This document shows, piece after piece, positions 8,108-18,272 of a stretch of DNA of 64,000 bases (positions within the stretch are counted from its first letter, which is position 1; each line of letters begins with the position of its first letter). A program made the position numbers and the translations under genes. Where the stretch lies: NCBI RefSeq assembly GCF_000482325.1, contig NZ_KI535295.1:1514348-1578347 (forward strand). The letters run 5' to 3'. This DNA is from Bacillus sp. UNC438CL73TsuS30 (GTDB lineage Bacteria > Bacillota > Bacilli > Bacillales > Cytobacillaceae). The notes below the pieces were generated by a model, which ran no database searches, had not been told where the DNA came from, and was given only the letters and a program-made list of their open reading frames with translations.

Positions 8108-9175
8108 ATGAATTTAGGAAACAAAGTAACACAAAATCAATTAATGGAAGTGCTATTAAATGTAGCGGTCATCCGCCCAGTTTTTATCTGGGGAGCACCA
8201 GGCATCGGGAAGTCTTCACTTGTCGAAACATTCGCCGAACAAGTCGGCTTGCCCTGCGTATCACTTTTAGGCAGTCAGCTCGCACCAGAAGACATCATGG
8301 GTGTTCCGCAGATCCTCGAAGGAAAAACACGGTTTTGCCCGCCGAATATGATCGCACGTGATGAGCCGTATTGTTTATTTCTTGACGAATTAAACGCTTG
8401 CTCACACGAAGTACAAAAATCTTTTTATAGCTTAATCCACGAACGTCGTGTTGGAGAGTACGAGCTTCCAAAAGGGTCGATCGTGATCGGTGCTGGAAAC
8501 CGCGCACAAGACAGCGCCATTGTCAAAACGATGAGTTCCGCGCTCATCAACCGTATGTTCCATGTGCAGCTCAACGTATCTCATAAAGAATGGATGGGAT
8601 GGGCAATGGGAAGCGGTATTCATCCGCTGGTCATTGAATACTTGCAAGTGCGACCAGACCAATTATGGGTGGAACCGCCGAAACACGAAGAACCATTCTC
8701 CACACCGCGCTCCTGGCATATGCTAAGCGATACGCTTCACTCTTGTGGAGAGGATATTTCAAATGAAATGGTGGGTATTTTGGCAGCAGGTTCGGTTTCA
8801 CCGCAACATGCATCTCAGTTTAAAGCGTTTCACAAACAACTTCATTCCCGCTACGATTTAAACAAAATTTTAAATGGCGAAATGAAGTTTCCAAGTGAAG
8901 CGAAAGATCGTGACGTGCTTTATTTCCTTGCCCAATCTTTCCGGGCACAGATCTTAAAAGAACTGCCGCAGGAAAAAGATGATGTAAATGGCGCACAGCG
9001 ACAGTTCGCACATCAAGCAAAAGCGCTTATTAAAGATTTAGCAAGCATCAGCCACGAGATGGCGCAAATGGTTGTGTCGCAACAAGAGGATGCAAAAAGC
9101 CTTCCAGACTGGTTCATGGTCGAAATCATCCGCGACCTGCCACGACTCGTCAAACGAGAGGAAAAAGTGAAATGA
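8108..9175 (+). CDS. MoxR-like AAA+ ATPase
   Basis: AAGGAG stands just before the ATG. The 355-residue protein has Walker A GAPGIGKSS (about residues 31-39), Walker B CLFLDELNAC (about 93-102) and a sensor region (IVIGAGNRAQDSA), an arrangement typical of MoxR AAA+ ATPases. MoxR proteins act as chaperone-like ATPases that work with VWA-domain partners, often on metal-binding or stress-related targets. The next gene, which overlaps by four bases, encodes exactly such a VWA partner. The transcript probably begins near the TATAAT at 8064-8069. I infer a two-subunit MoxR-VWA machine; its target is unknown. Confidence 0.88.
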   Translation: MNLGNKVTQNQLMEVLLNVAVIRPVFIWGAPGIGKSSLVETFAEQVGLPCVSLLGSQLAPEDIMGVPQILEGKTRFCPPNMIARDEPYCLFLDELNACSHEVQKSFYSLIHERRVGEYELPKGSIVIGAGNRAQDSAIVKTMSSALINRMFHVQLNVSHKEWMGWAMGSGIHPLVIEYLQVRPDQLWVEPPKHEEPFSTPRSWHMLSDTLHSCGEDISNEMVGILAAGSVSPQHASQFKAFHKQLHSRYDLNKILNGEMKFPSEAKDRDVLYFLAQSFRAQILKELPQEKDDVNGAQRQFAHQAKALIKDLASISHEMAQMVVSQQEDAKSLPDWFMVEIIRDLPRLVKREEKVK

Positions 9176-10971
9176 GTAAAAACAAAGGTACGCTAAATAT
9201 AGCGCAGAGAAATTATGAAGCGGGATATGAGATGATCAAACATCATCCCATGTTCTCCCCGCTTGTCACGCACGCCTATTTTTATCGAAATGAAAGTGGC
9301 AATTTATGTCCGGAGGACGGATGGGCAGTGGTGACGAAAGGAGGGACGATACACGTTCATCCAAAGCGAAAAGCGTCATCTGAAGAGTGGGCTTACGTGC
9401 TTGCTCACTGCCTACTGCACCTGGGTTTCGGTCATTTTAAAGAAAAAGAACAACCTTCCCTATGGAATATCGCATGTGATGCGTTTGTGGCAAAATTCTT
9501 GTCCGATATGAAACTCGGCCAAGTGCCACATGAACTCCAAAACGGAATAGACATTCAGGCAAAAAATGAAGAACAGCTCTATCAAAAGATGTTGGAGCGA
9601 GGCATTCCGGAGCAACTCAAATATTTTGGAACCGGCGGCACCTTTAAAACCGATATGGTATTTCAGGAAAATGAATACCGCTGGGGAGGCAAAATCGATT
9701 GGGAAGGCTGCTTTGGGAAAGGTTTGACACTGGCTGTATCAAGCGCAGTCGATGTCGCAAGCGGTCATGCAAACTTTTTAGGTGAAACAACCGGTAAACT
9801 AACCGATCCACAAAAAGCAAGAAGCTGGTTCATTGATTCTTATCCGCTTTTAGGTTCACTTGCAGCGGATTTTAAAATCATTGAGGATGTCCTCCTGTGC
9901 ACACGACTTGATATCTCGATTGCTGCAATCGATGTTATTCATAAAGAAATTTACATCAATCCAGCAGCAGGTTTATCTTATGAGGAATGTAAATTCATCA
10001 TCGCACATGAGCTATTGCACGCAGGTCTTTGCCATCATGAAAGACGCCAGGGACGAGATCCTTATTACTGGAACGTTGCCTGCGATTACGTCATCAACCA
10101 ATGGCTAGTGGAGATGCAAATTGGAGATTTTCCGAAAATCGGTGGGCTTTTGGATCCAGCATTAAAGGGAATGTCCTCTGAGAGCATTTACGATAAAATT
10201 GTCACCGATATGCGCACATACCGAAAACTACATACATTCCGTGGTATTGGCGGTAGCGACATTATTGACGAGGGGAATGCCGCTTTCTGGGATCAAAGAA
10301 ATGGCATGAGCTTAGAAGATTTTTATAAAAGCTGCCTCTCACAAGGGCTTATTTATCACCAGGAACAAATGAGAGGGACGCTCCCTTCAGGATTAATCGA
10401 GGAAATAAAGGCTCTTGCCATGCCGCCGATTAAATGGGATGTAGAACTCGCGAAATGGTTTGACCATCATTTTCAGCCTGTTGAAAAAAGAAGGACTTAT
10501 GCAAGGCTTTCACGCAGACAATCCTCCACGCCGGATATCCCTCGCCCAACTTATGTAGATGTCGGCGGAGATGAACACGGCAGAACATTCGGAGTTGTGC
10601 TGGATACATCAGGTTCAATGGACAAAAAACTCCTTGCAAAAGCACTTGGAACGATTGCCAGCTATTGCGCATCCCGTGATGTACCAGCGGTTCGAGTGGT
10701 GTTTTGCGACGCAGCACCTTATGATGCTGGATATATGCCGGTGGAACAAATTGCGGAATCTGTGAAAGTAAAGGGAAGAGGTGGAACGGTTCTGCAGCCG
10801 GGAATCGACTTAATCCTAAATGCAAAAGACTTCCCGAAAAATGGTCCAATACTGATCATTACCGATGGGTATTGCGAACGTTTAGTGATAAAAAGGAAAC
10901 ATGCATTCCTTTTGCCAAAATGCAACCATTTGCCGTTTGTACCAAAAGGAGAGGTGTTTCGAATCGATTAA
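9172..10971 (+). CDS. VWA-like protein with two zincin-type metallopeptidase modules (DUF2201-like)
   Basis: The start overlaps the MoxR stop (ATGA). The 599-residue protein has two related halves. At residues 79-83 is HCLLH, and at 279-283 is HELLH; each is followed by a Gly-x-x-His stretch and, 15-17 residues on, by WN(I/V)ACD and a short MxxGxxP-type segment. The second copy has the full zinc-binding HExxH; the first has lost the catalytic Glu. The C-terminus is a VWA-like fold with MIDAS residues D478, S480 and S482 (DTSGSMD), a GGT at about 537-539 and D565 (ITDG). Such proteins are known MoxR partners. Proteolysis or metal insertion is possible; the substrate cannot be told. Confidence 0.85.
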   Translation: MSKNKGTLNIAQRNYEAGYEMIKHHPMFSPLVTHAYFYRNESGNLCPEDGWAVVTKGGTIHVHPKRKASSEEWAYVLAHCLLHLGFGHFKEKEQPSLWNIACDAFVAKFLSDMKLGQVPHELQNGIDIQAKNEEQLYQKMLERGIPEQLKYFGTGGTFKTDMVFQENEYRWGGKIDWEGCFGKGLTLAVSSAVDVASGHANFLGETTGKLTDPQKARSWFIDSYPLLGSLAADFKIIEDVLLCTRLDISIAAIDVIHKEIYINPAAGLSYEECKFIIAHELLHAGLCHHERRQGRDPYYWNVACDYVINQWLVEMQIGDFPKIGGLLDPALKGMSSESIYDKIVTDMRTYRKLHTFRGIGGSDIIDEGNAAFWDQRNGMSLEDFYKSCLSQGLIYHQEQMRGTLPSGLIEEIKALAMPPIKWDVELAKWFDHHFQPVEKRRTYARLSRRQSSTPDIPRPTYVDVGGDEHGRTFGVVLDTSGSMDKKLLAKALGTIASYCASRDVPAVRVVFCDAAPYDAGYMPVEQIAESVKVKGRGGTVLQPGIDLILNAKDFPKNGPILIITDGYCERLVIKRKHAFLLPKCNHLPFVPKGEVFRID

Positions 10972-11327
10972 GTGCATGTATTTAGTTTTAATAAGCTTCC
11001 ATGCGCATAAGGGCAAGAAGCAAGGGATGTTTTTGACAAGAAAAAGAAAGATGCTTGTTATATTTTTTACCAAGACAAATTTATTAGAAATCAAAAAATT
11101 TTTATAACATCATTTCATTATTAGTTTTTTTCTATTATACTCTATGTATCAGGCTATGATACTTCTTCCTTCTACAACTCATTGGATAAAAAGCAGAGGT
11201 ATCGCTTTCCTGTTTATAATTATTTAAGAGAAAAATCATTAGAAAAAATCAGGCTGTGAGAAATCTCGGTTACCTGATTTTTTTATTTTTTTATATATAA
11301 TGAATTCAAGATTGGAAGCTGATGGGG
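10972..11327. other. Spacer between the VWA gene and the TerD-domain gene
   Basis: It holds no supported gene. It contains a terminator at 11243-11286 and then an AT-rich stretch, probably the promoter area of the TerD-domain gene. Confidence 0.6.
11243..11286 (+). terminator. Rho-independent terminator
   Basis: AAAAAATCAGG (11243-11253) pairs with CCTGATTTTTT (11273-11283) and ends in a T run. It lies 272 bases after the VWA gene and separates it from the TerD-domain gene. Confidence 0.75.
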
Positions 11328-13460
11328 ATGGACAAAAACAGTATTTTTGTGCGCAGAAAAGGAAAATTGATTGTGAATCAAGGACCTGAAAAGGTATTAT
11401 GTTTAGATGTGTTAGCCACAGCTTTAAAAAACATTGAAAAACTTGGCTTTATGTTTTCTGAAAAGTTGATAAATGCTGTTCGCACGATGAACGAAAAGGA
11501 GTTTTTATATTTCTATAATACTCTTATCCATGACCTCCAAGAAATGACTGGAGAAAATAGAAGTTTTCGTCCAATGTATCCAAATTTTCCAACACAAGTG
11601 ATGGATATGGAAGAGGCTGAATTATATCTAAATGCTATTGTTCACTATTTTTCTGTTGCTGTAAGGGATTCCATTGGGATCAATCTCCCGAACAATTGTC
11701 TTCCCATATATGAAAAAGTGATTCGTTCTCCTCTTATCGAAAGAACAGATCTTCGTATTTTAGACTTAGCAATAGACGAAGACTTTATTTTAATGATTCA
11801 GAACTTAATCAGTGCAAAATCCTCGATTTCCGAAATAGATAAACAGGATATTGCATGGGCAATCGAGCAAATGGATGATCCTGCTTCATTATTACCTGAC
11901 TCAATACCATTAAAGGAAAATATCGGATATATAGTTGCTCAAATGCTCCAATTTAAAAAAGCAGATGTGAATGTGATTTCCAGGTATTTTGATACAGCAA
12001 CAGAAGTATTGAGATTAGCTGTGGCTCTCTCCGGAGGAGACATAAGTTTAGCATCCAACACTCGTTTCAAGAGCTTTAATCGTCCGGAGCGCCGTTTGCT
12101 AATGACTTTATTGGATTCGGTTAACCATCTTGAAGAAGATATGCTACGTCATAAGGAGGCTTGGAAGCGCTTAGGTGAACGACTGCATCCGGGCGAATTC
12201 AAATCAAAATATTCAAAAGTCTACGAAGCCTTTGAGGCAGTCCGTGGAAATGTTGCATTCCAGACATTTGGAGGGAAATTGGAGCATGTTTTAGGGCAAA
12301 AAGATGCTATGGCAGCAGTTACTCTTTTGAAGAAGCGACCTGGCGATTTCGCGAGAAGACTAGATCACATTATCCGCATTTCAGAAGAACCTCAACAAGT
12401 GGTTAAATCTTTTTCAGAAGTGGTAGGTTCTGTTTCAACGCGAGTTCTATTACAGGTTCACGCTCACTTCAAAAACCGAAACAACGGCAGTGATATTCGT
12501 GTATTCTTCCCAAAAGGAAATGTAGGGAAAGCTATCAGCATTACGAATGAGCTGATACACATTGAAGAAGAAATTTGTTGCTTAGTCGTTAGTGCTATCG
12601 AAGAAGAGCTTGTGACACGCTTCAGCAAACTTCCTCCGTTCGGGAAAGTATTTGTGGATAAAGAGCTACAGGATTATCTTGTCCCATTTTCCCAAAGGAG
12701 CGCTTCAAGATCAATTCGCACCATTTCCCGTGGAAGCCAGCTAAAGATTCCGGATGGTGATACGATACGTGCGTATGTCTGGTGGAGGAACATGGACGGA
12801 GACGATCCTTGGGAAACTAGAGTAGACCTTGATCTTTCAGTTACGATATTTGACGAGAAATGGAAGTTTATGGACCAGGTTTCGTATACCAATCTTCGTT
12901 CTAATGGGTTCCGTATGTTTCATTCCGGTGATATTACTGACGCTCCAAAAGGTGCTGCTGAATTTATCGATATGGATATACCGAGCATAGTGAAAAACGG
13001 TGGACGATATGTGATTGTCAATGTTAACTGCTTTACTGGTCAAAGCTATGGCGAACTGCCAGAATGTTTTGCAGGCTGGATGATCCGAAAAGAAGCACGT
13101 TCGGGAGAGATTTTTGAGCCGAAGACCGTGGTTGACAAGTTTGACATTACTGCAGATACCCAAATTTGCATTCCTGTTATTTTTGACCTCGCTGAACGCA
13201 AAGCGATCTGGTCGGATATTGCTTTGCGGAGAAATCCGAATTACGCGATTAATATTGAAGGAAATTTGATAGGGATTGCTGCAACCGGCAAAAGTTTGAC
13301 TTCTCTTACAAAGCCAACGCTTTACGATTTGTTTATGCTACATGCGAACGCTCGGGGTACGCTTGTTGAAATACAAAAGGAAGCCGATACCATATTCTCA
13401 GTGAATGAAGGAATAACCCCTTTTGAAATCGAGAAAATTTTAGCTGATTTTCTGGTTTAA
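11328..13460 (+). CDS. Large TerD-domain protein (tellurium/stress-response family)
   Basis: The ATG at 11328 is nine bases after GGAAG; the in-frame ATG at 11322 is too close to that signal. The product has 710 residues. The N-terminal 430 residues are helical and resemble no domain I can name. From about residue 445 the protein follows the TerD pattern: beta strands IRAYVWWRNMDGDDPWETRV and DLDLSVTIFDEKW, then HSGDITDAPKGAAEFIDMDI and YVIVNVNCFTGQ. TerD domains bind calcium and belong to the tellurium-resistance and stress-response systems. In other bacteria TerD proteins co-occur with MoxR, VWA and metallopeptidase proteins, as they do here. It has its own terminator. Confidence 0.8.
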   Translation: MDKNSIFVRRKGKLIVNQGPEKVLCLDVLATALKNIEKLGFMFSEKLINAVRTMNEKEFLYFYNTLIHDLQEMTGENRSFRPMYPNFPTQVMDMEEAELYLNAIVHYFSVAVRDSIGINLPNNCLPIYEKVIRSPLIERTDLRILDLAIDEDFILMIQNLISAKSSISEIDKQDIAWAIEQMDDPASLLPDSIPLKENIGYIVAQMLQFKKADVNVISRYFDTATEVLRLAVALSGGDISLASNTRFKSFNRPERRLLMTLLDSVNHLEEDMLRHKEAWKRLGERLHPGEFKSKYSKVYEAFEAVRGNVAFQTFGGKLEHVLGQKDAMAAVTLLKKRPGDFARRLDHIIRISEEPQQVVKSFSEVVGSVSTRVLLQVHAHFKNRNNGSDIRVFFPKGNVGKAISITNELIHIEEEICCLVVSAIEEELVTRFSKLPPFGKVFVDKELQDYLVPFSQRSASRSIRTISRGSQLKIPDGDTIRAYVWWRNMDGDDPWETRVDLDLSVTIFDEKWKFMDQVSYTNLRSNGFRMFHSGDITDAPKGAAEFIDMDIPSIVKNGGRYVIVNVNCFTGQSYGELPECFAGWMIRKEARSGEIFEPKTVVDKFDITADTQICIPVIFDLAERKAIWSDIALRRNPNYAINIEGNLIGIAATGKSLTSLTKPTLYDLFMLHANARGTLVEIQKEADTIFSVNEGITPFEIEKILADFLV

Positions 13461-13463
13461 TAT

Positions 13464-13491
13464 GACTGTGCTCAGTGCATAGTCTTTTTTT
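13464..13491 (+). terminator. Rho-independent terminator of the TerD-domain gene
   Basis: GACTGTGC (13464-13471) pairs with GCATAGTC (13477-13484), with one G-T pair, and is followed by seven T. Confidence 0.75.
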
Positions 13492-13975
13492 GTTTAAATT
13501 AAAATAGAAATAACAGTTATTTATTAATTTAGAGATGTTTAAAAATGGGTTATGTATTTTAAGAAATATTTATGAACTTTAAGTGATCATTGAAAAAATA
13601 AAAAATGGATCATTGTCAGACTATTTTTTATTCATTATACACACTAAAATTCTTGAATTTGCGCAATTTGTAGTATTAAGTCGAATGTCCAAATACATAA
13701 GCTTCAAAAGAAAATATGATAGTATACTATACACCTTAATAATACAAAATAAATAGGCATTTAATCATGAATGTAATAGTACCAATGGTTGAAGGGCTTA
13801 TTTTAGTTTGTGAGCACCTAGTTTTCAATTGTGTTATACCGTTCTATCTATGAGGGTAAAGCTATTTAAAAGTGAATATGAATTTTATAAACTAATGATG
13901 AATGAATTCATAAAATAAAGTCTAGTAATTAACATTTTTTGTTATAATTAAATAAAAAATATGGATGGTGACAGT
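13492..13975. other. AT-rich spacer with a hairpin repeat
   Basis: No gene is supported. The stretch contains the imperfect hairpin repeat at 13751-13817 that recurs at 24126, and a TATAAT at 13943 that may be a -10 box for the next gene. Confidence 0.55.
13751..13817. repeat. Hairpin repeat, left copy flanking the restriction-modification block
   Basis: It shares TACCAATGGTTGAAGGGCTT (13780-13799) exactly with 24157-24176, plus matching sequence on both sides up to TGAGCAC. The left arm is degenerate, so the stem is weaker than in the other copy. Confidence 0.6.
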
Positions 13976-14725
13976 ATGCCGCAAGATGTTTTATTAAGTA
14001 AACGATTTTTAAATGATGTTACAAGTAAATTGTCAGAAAAGGGATTTTCCATTGAAGACTTTGATATAGACCAAAATAGTGACCCAAAATCATATAATGT
14101 AATACATCTTAAAATCAGGTACAACTATGATAAGCAGTATTATTTTAATTCAGAGATAAATACAAACTCCAATAAAATAAATATAAGATATAGCCCAGGA
14201 GAAATTACTTCTTACACACAAGAGAGAGATTGTACTATTGATGAATTTTTAGAAGCCATTGATAATTGGATTAACCTACTAAGGGATGAACTTAAAAGCA
14301 CAGTCTTAGGTAGACAGGTTTACGATAATAAAGAAAAAATACACGAAATTCACAATTTAATTAGAGAGAAATTTAGTAATGATGAAGAATCTTATTTTTC
14401 TAGAGAAGAAGGAGAAGAATTAAAAAATAAGATTACTGAACTAGAAAACCTTTTTAAAGAAAATATAGAAAAACAAGAAGAAAATAAAACGAAATTAAAA
14501 TCTGAGATTGATAAATTACAGGAAGAAGCCGAATTGTTAAAAGAACAAGTTACTTTTTTATCAAAAAGAAAATGGATAACAGCACTAATGATTAAAATGA
14601 TGAATTGGAGTTCACGTAATCCAGAAGCTGCTAAACAAATTGGACAAGCAGCAGTCAAAGCAGTGCTTCCAAAAGAAATAGAACAATCTCTTCCACCTAG
14701 TTTACTTCCACCTTCTGATATATAA
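13976..14725 (+). CDS. Hypothetical coiled-coil protein upstream of hsdR
   Basis: The ATG at 13976 is preceded by GGTGA; the in-frame ATG at 13961 has no ribosome binding site. The 249-residue product has an alpha/beta N-terminal part (about 1-105) and a long coiled coil (about 115-200, for example KNKITELENLFKENIEKQEE). A short amphipathic, Ala-rich end (NPEAAKQIGQAAVKAV) and a Pro-rich tail close the protein. No family is recognised. Its base composition (very AT-rich) is like that of the restriction genes that follow. It may be an unrelated accessory gene or part of the defence locus. Confidence 0.65.
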   Translation: MPQDVLLSKRFLNDVTSKLSEKGFSIEDFDIDQNSDPKSYNVIHLKIRYNYDKQYYFNSEINTNSNKINIRYSPGEITSYTQERDCTIDEFLEAIDNWINLLRDELKSTVLGRQVYDNKEKIHEIHNLIREKFSNDEESYFSREEGEELKNKITELENLFKENIEKQEENKTKLKSEIDKLQEEAELLKEQVTFLSKRKWITALMIKMMNWSSRNPEAAKQIGQAAVKAVLPKEIEQSLPPSLLPPSDI

Positions 14726-15057
14726 TAAAATGCCCTGCTGGAAAGCAGAGCATCTCGGAAATACTATTTATTTTTCATCAAGGATTGATATCAGTTATAA
14801 GGAAAGACTTTTATTGTTGGTTGTAATGCAAAAGCATCTATTGAAGCTTTATTCCTTATATATTTTTTGTATTAGGTCTGTTTTTTCTCGCAAGAGGATG
14901 AATAGACCTTTTCTCTTTCATGTTGTAAAAAAGTTGTTGTCTATTATATTTGTTGTAGATTTATGGTTGATATTAGAGTACGTCCACAGTATTAACCAAT
15001 TTATGTATGTTTATAGTATAATGGACACATAAAATATTTCTGAAAACGGTGATAGCA
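14726..15057. other. AT-rich spacer upstream of hsdR
   Basis: An open frame of 100 codons occurs here but lacks a ribosome binding site and has no protein-like character. A short imperfect hairpin (about 14732-14752) follows the preceding gene. A TATAAT at 15017-15022 could serve as the hsdR -10 box. Confidence 0.5.
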
Positions 15058-18000
15058 ATGAATAGCAACTTTTCATTTTTTCAAGGGAAATGGGATGTAC
15101 TTGCTAACCTAGGAGAGACAGCTGAGAAAAATGTATATCATGACCCTCATACGACCGTAATGAAACTTCGTTTATTTGCAGAGACAGTTACAAAGTTTAT
15201 CCTTGCTGCTGAAAACATTAAGGAAGCATACGGTACGACACAGGTGGACCGTATTAACACGTTACGGAGAGAAGGATTATTAGAGCCTGAATTAATTGAT
15301 ATATTTGAAACTCTTCGTCGTACAGGAAATATAGCGATGCACGAAGCGGGGTATGGAAAAACAGAAGAAGCAAAAGCTTTGTTGCAATTGACTTTTCGAC
15401 TATCTATTTGGTTTATGGAGGTGTATGGAGATAATTGGAATTTTAATCCACCAGAATACATAGAACCACAAGAACAGGTGGAATTGGACACAGAAAAGCT
15501 TCAACAAGAATACGAAGAAAAAGTTAAGATGCTGGAAAGTCAATTGGATGCAATCCGTAAACAAGCGGAATCAGAACAACCGATTTTAAAAACTGGACGG
15601 AAAAAGAAATCAAAAAGTTTCATGAGACGGAATCAATTAACAGAAGCTGAAACACGCATCATTATTGATGAAAAACTACGTTCTGCGGGTTGGGAAGTTG
15701 ATACAACTAGGCTGAATCATCATAAAAATGGTACGCTGCCACAAAAAAATCGAAACATGGCAATTGCTGAGTGGAAGGTTGAAGGTGGCAGAGTGGATTA
15801 TGCTTTGTTTATTGGTCTGAATTTAGTTGGCTTTATTGAAGCAAAGGCAAAGAAGAAAACAATTCCTGGTGCGTTAGAAAGCCAAACAAAGGTATATGCT
15901 AAAAATGTTGTGCAGGTGGGAGAAGAAGTCATTATCCCAACCACTGGTGAATATAGAGTCCCATTTTTATATGCTACAAATGGTCGACCATATTTGAAGC
16001 AACTTCAAGAAGAATCAGGCATATGGTTTTGGGATTCCCGCAAACCATTAGAATATGCTCGACCATTAGAAGGATGGCACTCACCTGACGATTTGCAACT
16101 TCTTCTCAGCCAGGACGATATGGATGCGAATAAACGTTTAGAGGAAGAGGATATTACTAAGTTTGGCTTACGCCCTTATCAGCAGAAAGCTGTACTTGCT
16201 GCTGAACATGCATTAATAGAAGGACAAAGAAAAATGCTCATAGCAATGGCAACAGGAACGGGAAAGACCCGAACTGCAATAGCTCTTATGTATCGTTTAA
16301 TCAAAACAAAAAAGTGTCGTCGCATTTTATTTCTGGTTGACCGTAACTCGCTAGGAACACAGACAGAGGATTCTCTGAAGGATACAAAAATTGAAGGCTA
16401 TTCGTTCACTGATATATATGATGTTAAATCATTAGATGATATGACTCCAGATGTCGAAACAAAAGTTCATATTGCCACGGTTCAAGGGATGGTTAGGAGA
16501 CTGTTTTACAATGATAGTGAGAAGATTCCAAGTGTTGGGCAATATGATTTTATTATTGTTGATGAAGCACATCGTGGATACACAAGTGATAGGGAAATGT
16601 CAGAGGAAGAATTAGAGTTTCGGGACCAAAATGATTATGTCAGCCAATACCGTCGTGTTCTAGATTACTTTGATGCAGCTTCTTTAGGACTTACAGCAAC
16701 ACCAGCACTTCATACAACTGAAATCTTCGGAATGCCTATTTTTAAATATTCATATAGTGAAGCAGTGTTGGAAGGGTTTTTAGTTGACCATGAACCACCG
16801 TATTTATTTAAGACGGAACTTTCAGAGGCAGGGATTACATTTGAAAAGGATGAAGAAGTAGAGGTATATGATGTTGACCAAGGTGAAATTCAACTAGAGA
16901 AAATAGAGGATACCTTACATTTTGAGGTTCAGCAGTTCAATAAAAGAGTTATAACTGAACCTTTTAATCGAGCGGTTCTAAATAAGCTGGTTGAATATAT
17001 TGACCCAACAGGGAAAGAGAAGACACTTATCTTTGCCGCTACAGACCAGCATGCCGATTTGGTGGTACGTTTATTGAAGGAAGCATTTAAAGAGCGTGGC
17101 GATGAAATTGAAGATGATGCCATTATGAAACTTACAGGCTATATCTACAAGCCATTAGAGGCGATTAAACGATTTAAAAACGAAAGGTTACCAAATGTCG
17201 TGGTAACGGTAGACCTACTCACAACGGGCATTGATGTTCCACCAATCACAAATTTGGTATTTTTACGGCGTGTTCAGTCTCGTATTTTATATGACCAAAT
17301 GCTTGGTCGTGCTACTCGTCTTTGCCCAGACATTGGGAAAACGCATTTTAACATATATGATGCAGTGGGTATCTATGATAGACTGCAAAGTTATACGGAA
17401 ATGAAACCTGTTGTAAAGCAACAAAATTACAGTATTGGTGAATTGTATGAGTCACTTGCAAATGCCTCAAACGAAGAAGAAGCGGAATTTTATAGGGAAC
17501 AATTAGTAGCGAAAATTCAACGTCGTAAGCAGCGGCTAAACGATGAGGGTAAGAAAAAATTCGAAGAGTTGTCAGACGGAAAAAATGTTGATGAATGGGC
17601 GAAGGAAATTCTAACATATTCACCTCAAGAAGCAAAGCAACACAGTATGTTATTTGAATATATAGAAGCATATCGAGTAAGGGGCGAGAAGCGATATATA
17701 TCCAATAGGGATGATGAAGTGACCGATGTGATTAGGGGATATGGGGAAGGAAACAAACGGCCTGAAGATTATTTAGATGGGTTTGTTCGTTTTATTCAGG
17801 AGAATATAAATGAAATTCCTGCTCTTCATCTTGTTTGTACAAGACCGAAGGATTTGACTAAACAAGACCTAAGAGAACTAATTACCATTCTAGAAACAAA
17901 GGGATTTAAGCAATCACATTTACAAACGGCTTGGAAACAAACAAAAAATGAAGACATTGCCGCAGACATTATTAGCTTTATTCGTCAAGCTGCATTAGGT

Positions 18001-18267
18001 GAAGCGCTCATTGACCATGAAACACGTATTAAACATGCGATGCAAAAAGTATATTCATTGCATGATTGGACTCCAAGGCAGAAGAAATGGCTAGAGCGGA
18101 TTGAAAAACAATTACTTCAAGTGCCTGTTCTTGCGCCGACTGCAGAAGAGGCATTTTCGGAAGAACCATTTAAAACTTCTGGTGGCTACAAATTGCTGAA
18201 ACGGGAGTTTGGTGATTATATTGATACAGTTGTTACCACGATAAATGAGAACCTGTATATTAGTTAA
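15058..18267 (+). CDS. hsdR: Type I restriction enzyme R subunit (EcoEI-like)
   Basis: The ATG at 15058 follows GGTGA; a GTG at 15049 overlaps it. The 1069-residue product begins with a DUF4145-like helical domain (about 1-130). A PD-(D/E)XK nuclease region follows (GRVDYALF ... GFIEAKAKKK), then an SF2 translocase: Walker A MATGTGKTR, DEAH-type box IVDEAHRG, SAT-like motif LTATPA and motif VI LGRATRLCP. The C-terminal part is of the EcoEI_R type. It translocates and cuts DNA that is unmodified at sites recognised by HsdS. A terminator after it separates it from hsdM, so R may be transcribed apart from M and S. Confidence 0.95.
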   Translation: MNSNFSFFQGKWDVLANLGETAEKNVYHDPHTTVMKLRLFAETVTKFILAAENIKEAYGTTQVDRINTLRREGLLEPELIDIFETLRRTGNIAMHEAGYGKTEEAKALLQLTFRLSIWFMEVYGDNWNFNPPEYIEPQEQVELDTEKLQQEYEEKVKMLESQLDAIRKQAESEQPILKTGRKKKSKSFMRRNQLTEAETRIIIDEKLRSAGWEVDTTRLNHHKNGTLPQKNRNMAIAEWKVEGGRVDYALFIGLNLVGFIEAKAKKKTIPGALESQTKVYAKNVVQVGEEVIIPTTGEYRVPFLYATNGRPYLKQLQEESGIWFWDSRKPLEYARPLEGWHSPDDLQLLLSQDDMDANKRLEEEDITKFGLRPYQQKAVLAAEHALIEGQRKMLIAMATGTGKTRTAIALMYRLIKTKKCRRILFLVDRNSLGTQTEDSLKDTKIEGYSFTDIYDVKSLDDMTPDVETKVHIATVQGMVRRLFYNDSEKIPSVGQYDFIIVDEAHRGYTSDREMSEEELEFRDQNDYVSQYRRVLDYFDAASLGLTATPALHTTEIFGMPIFKYSYSEAVLEGFLVDHEPPYLFKTELSEAGITFEKDEEVEVYDVDQGEIQLEKIEDTLHFEVQQFNKRVITEPFNRAVLNKLVEYIDPTGKEKTLIFAATDQHADLVVRLLKEAFKERGDEIEDDAIMKLTGYIYKPLEAIKRFKNERLPNVVVTVDLLTTGIDVPPITNLVFLRRVQSRILYDQMLGRATRLCPDIGKTHFNIYDAVGIYDRLQSYTEMKPVVKQQNYSIGELYESLANASNEEEAEFYREQLVAKIQRRKQRLNDEGKKKFEELSDGKNVDEWAKEILTYSPQEAKQHSMLFEYIEAYRVRGEKRYISNRDDEVTDVIRGYGEGNKRPEDYLDGFVRFIQENINEIPALHLVCTRPKDLTKQDLRELITILETKGFKQSHLQTAWKQTKNEDIAADIISFIRQAALGEALIDHETRIKHAMQKVYSLHDWTPRQKKWLERIEKQLLQVPVLAPTAEEAFSEEPFKTSGGYKLLKREFGDYIDTVVTTINENLYIS

Positions 18268-18272
18268 TACTG

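Noticed and set aside
10430..10849. Minus-strand frame of 139 codons within the VWA gene
   Set aside because: Antisense shadow of a well supported gene with clear motifs.
14730..15032. Open frame of 100 codons before hsdR
   Set aside because: No ribosome binding site, improbable composition and no protein-like pattern; it fills an AT-rich promoter region.
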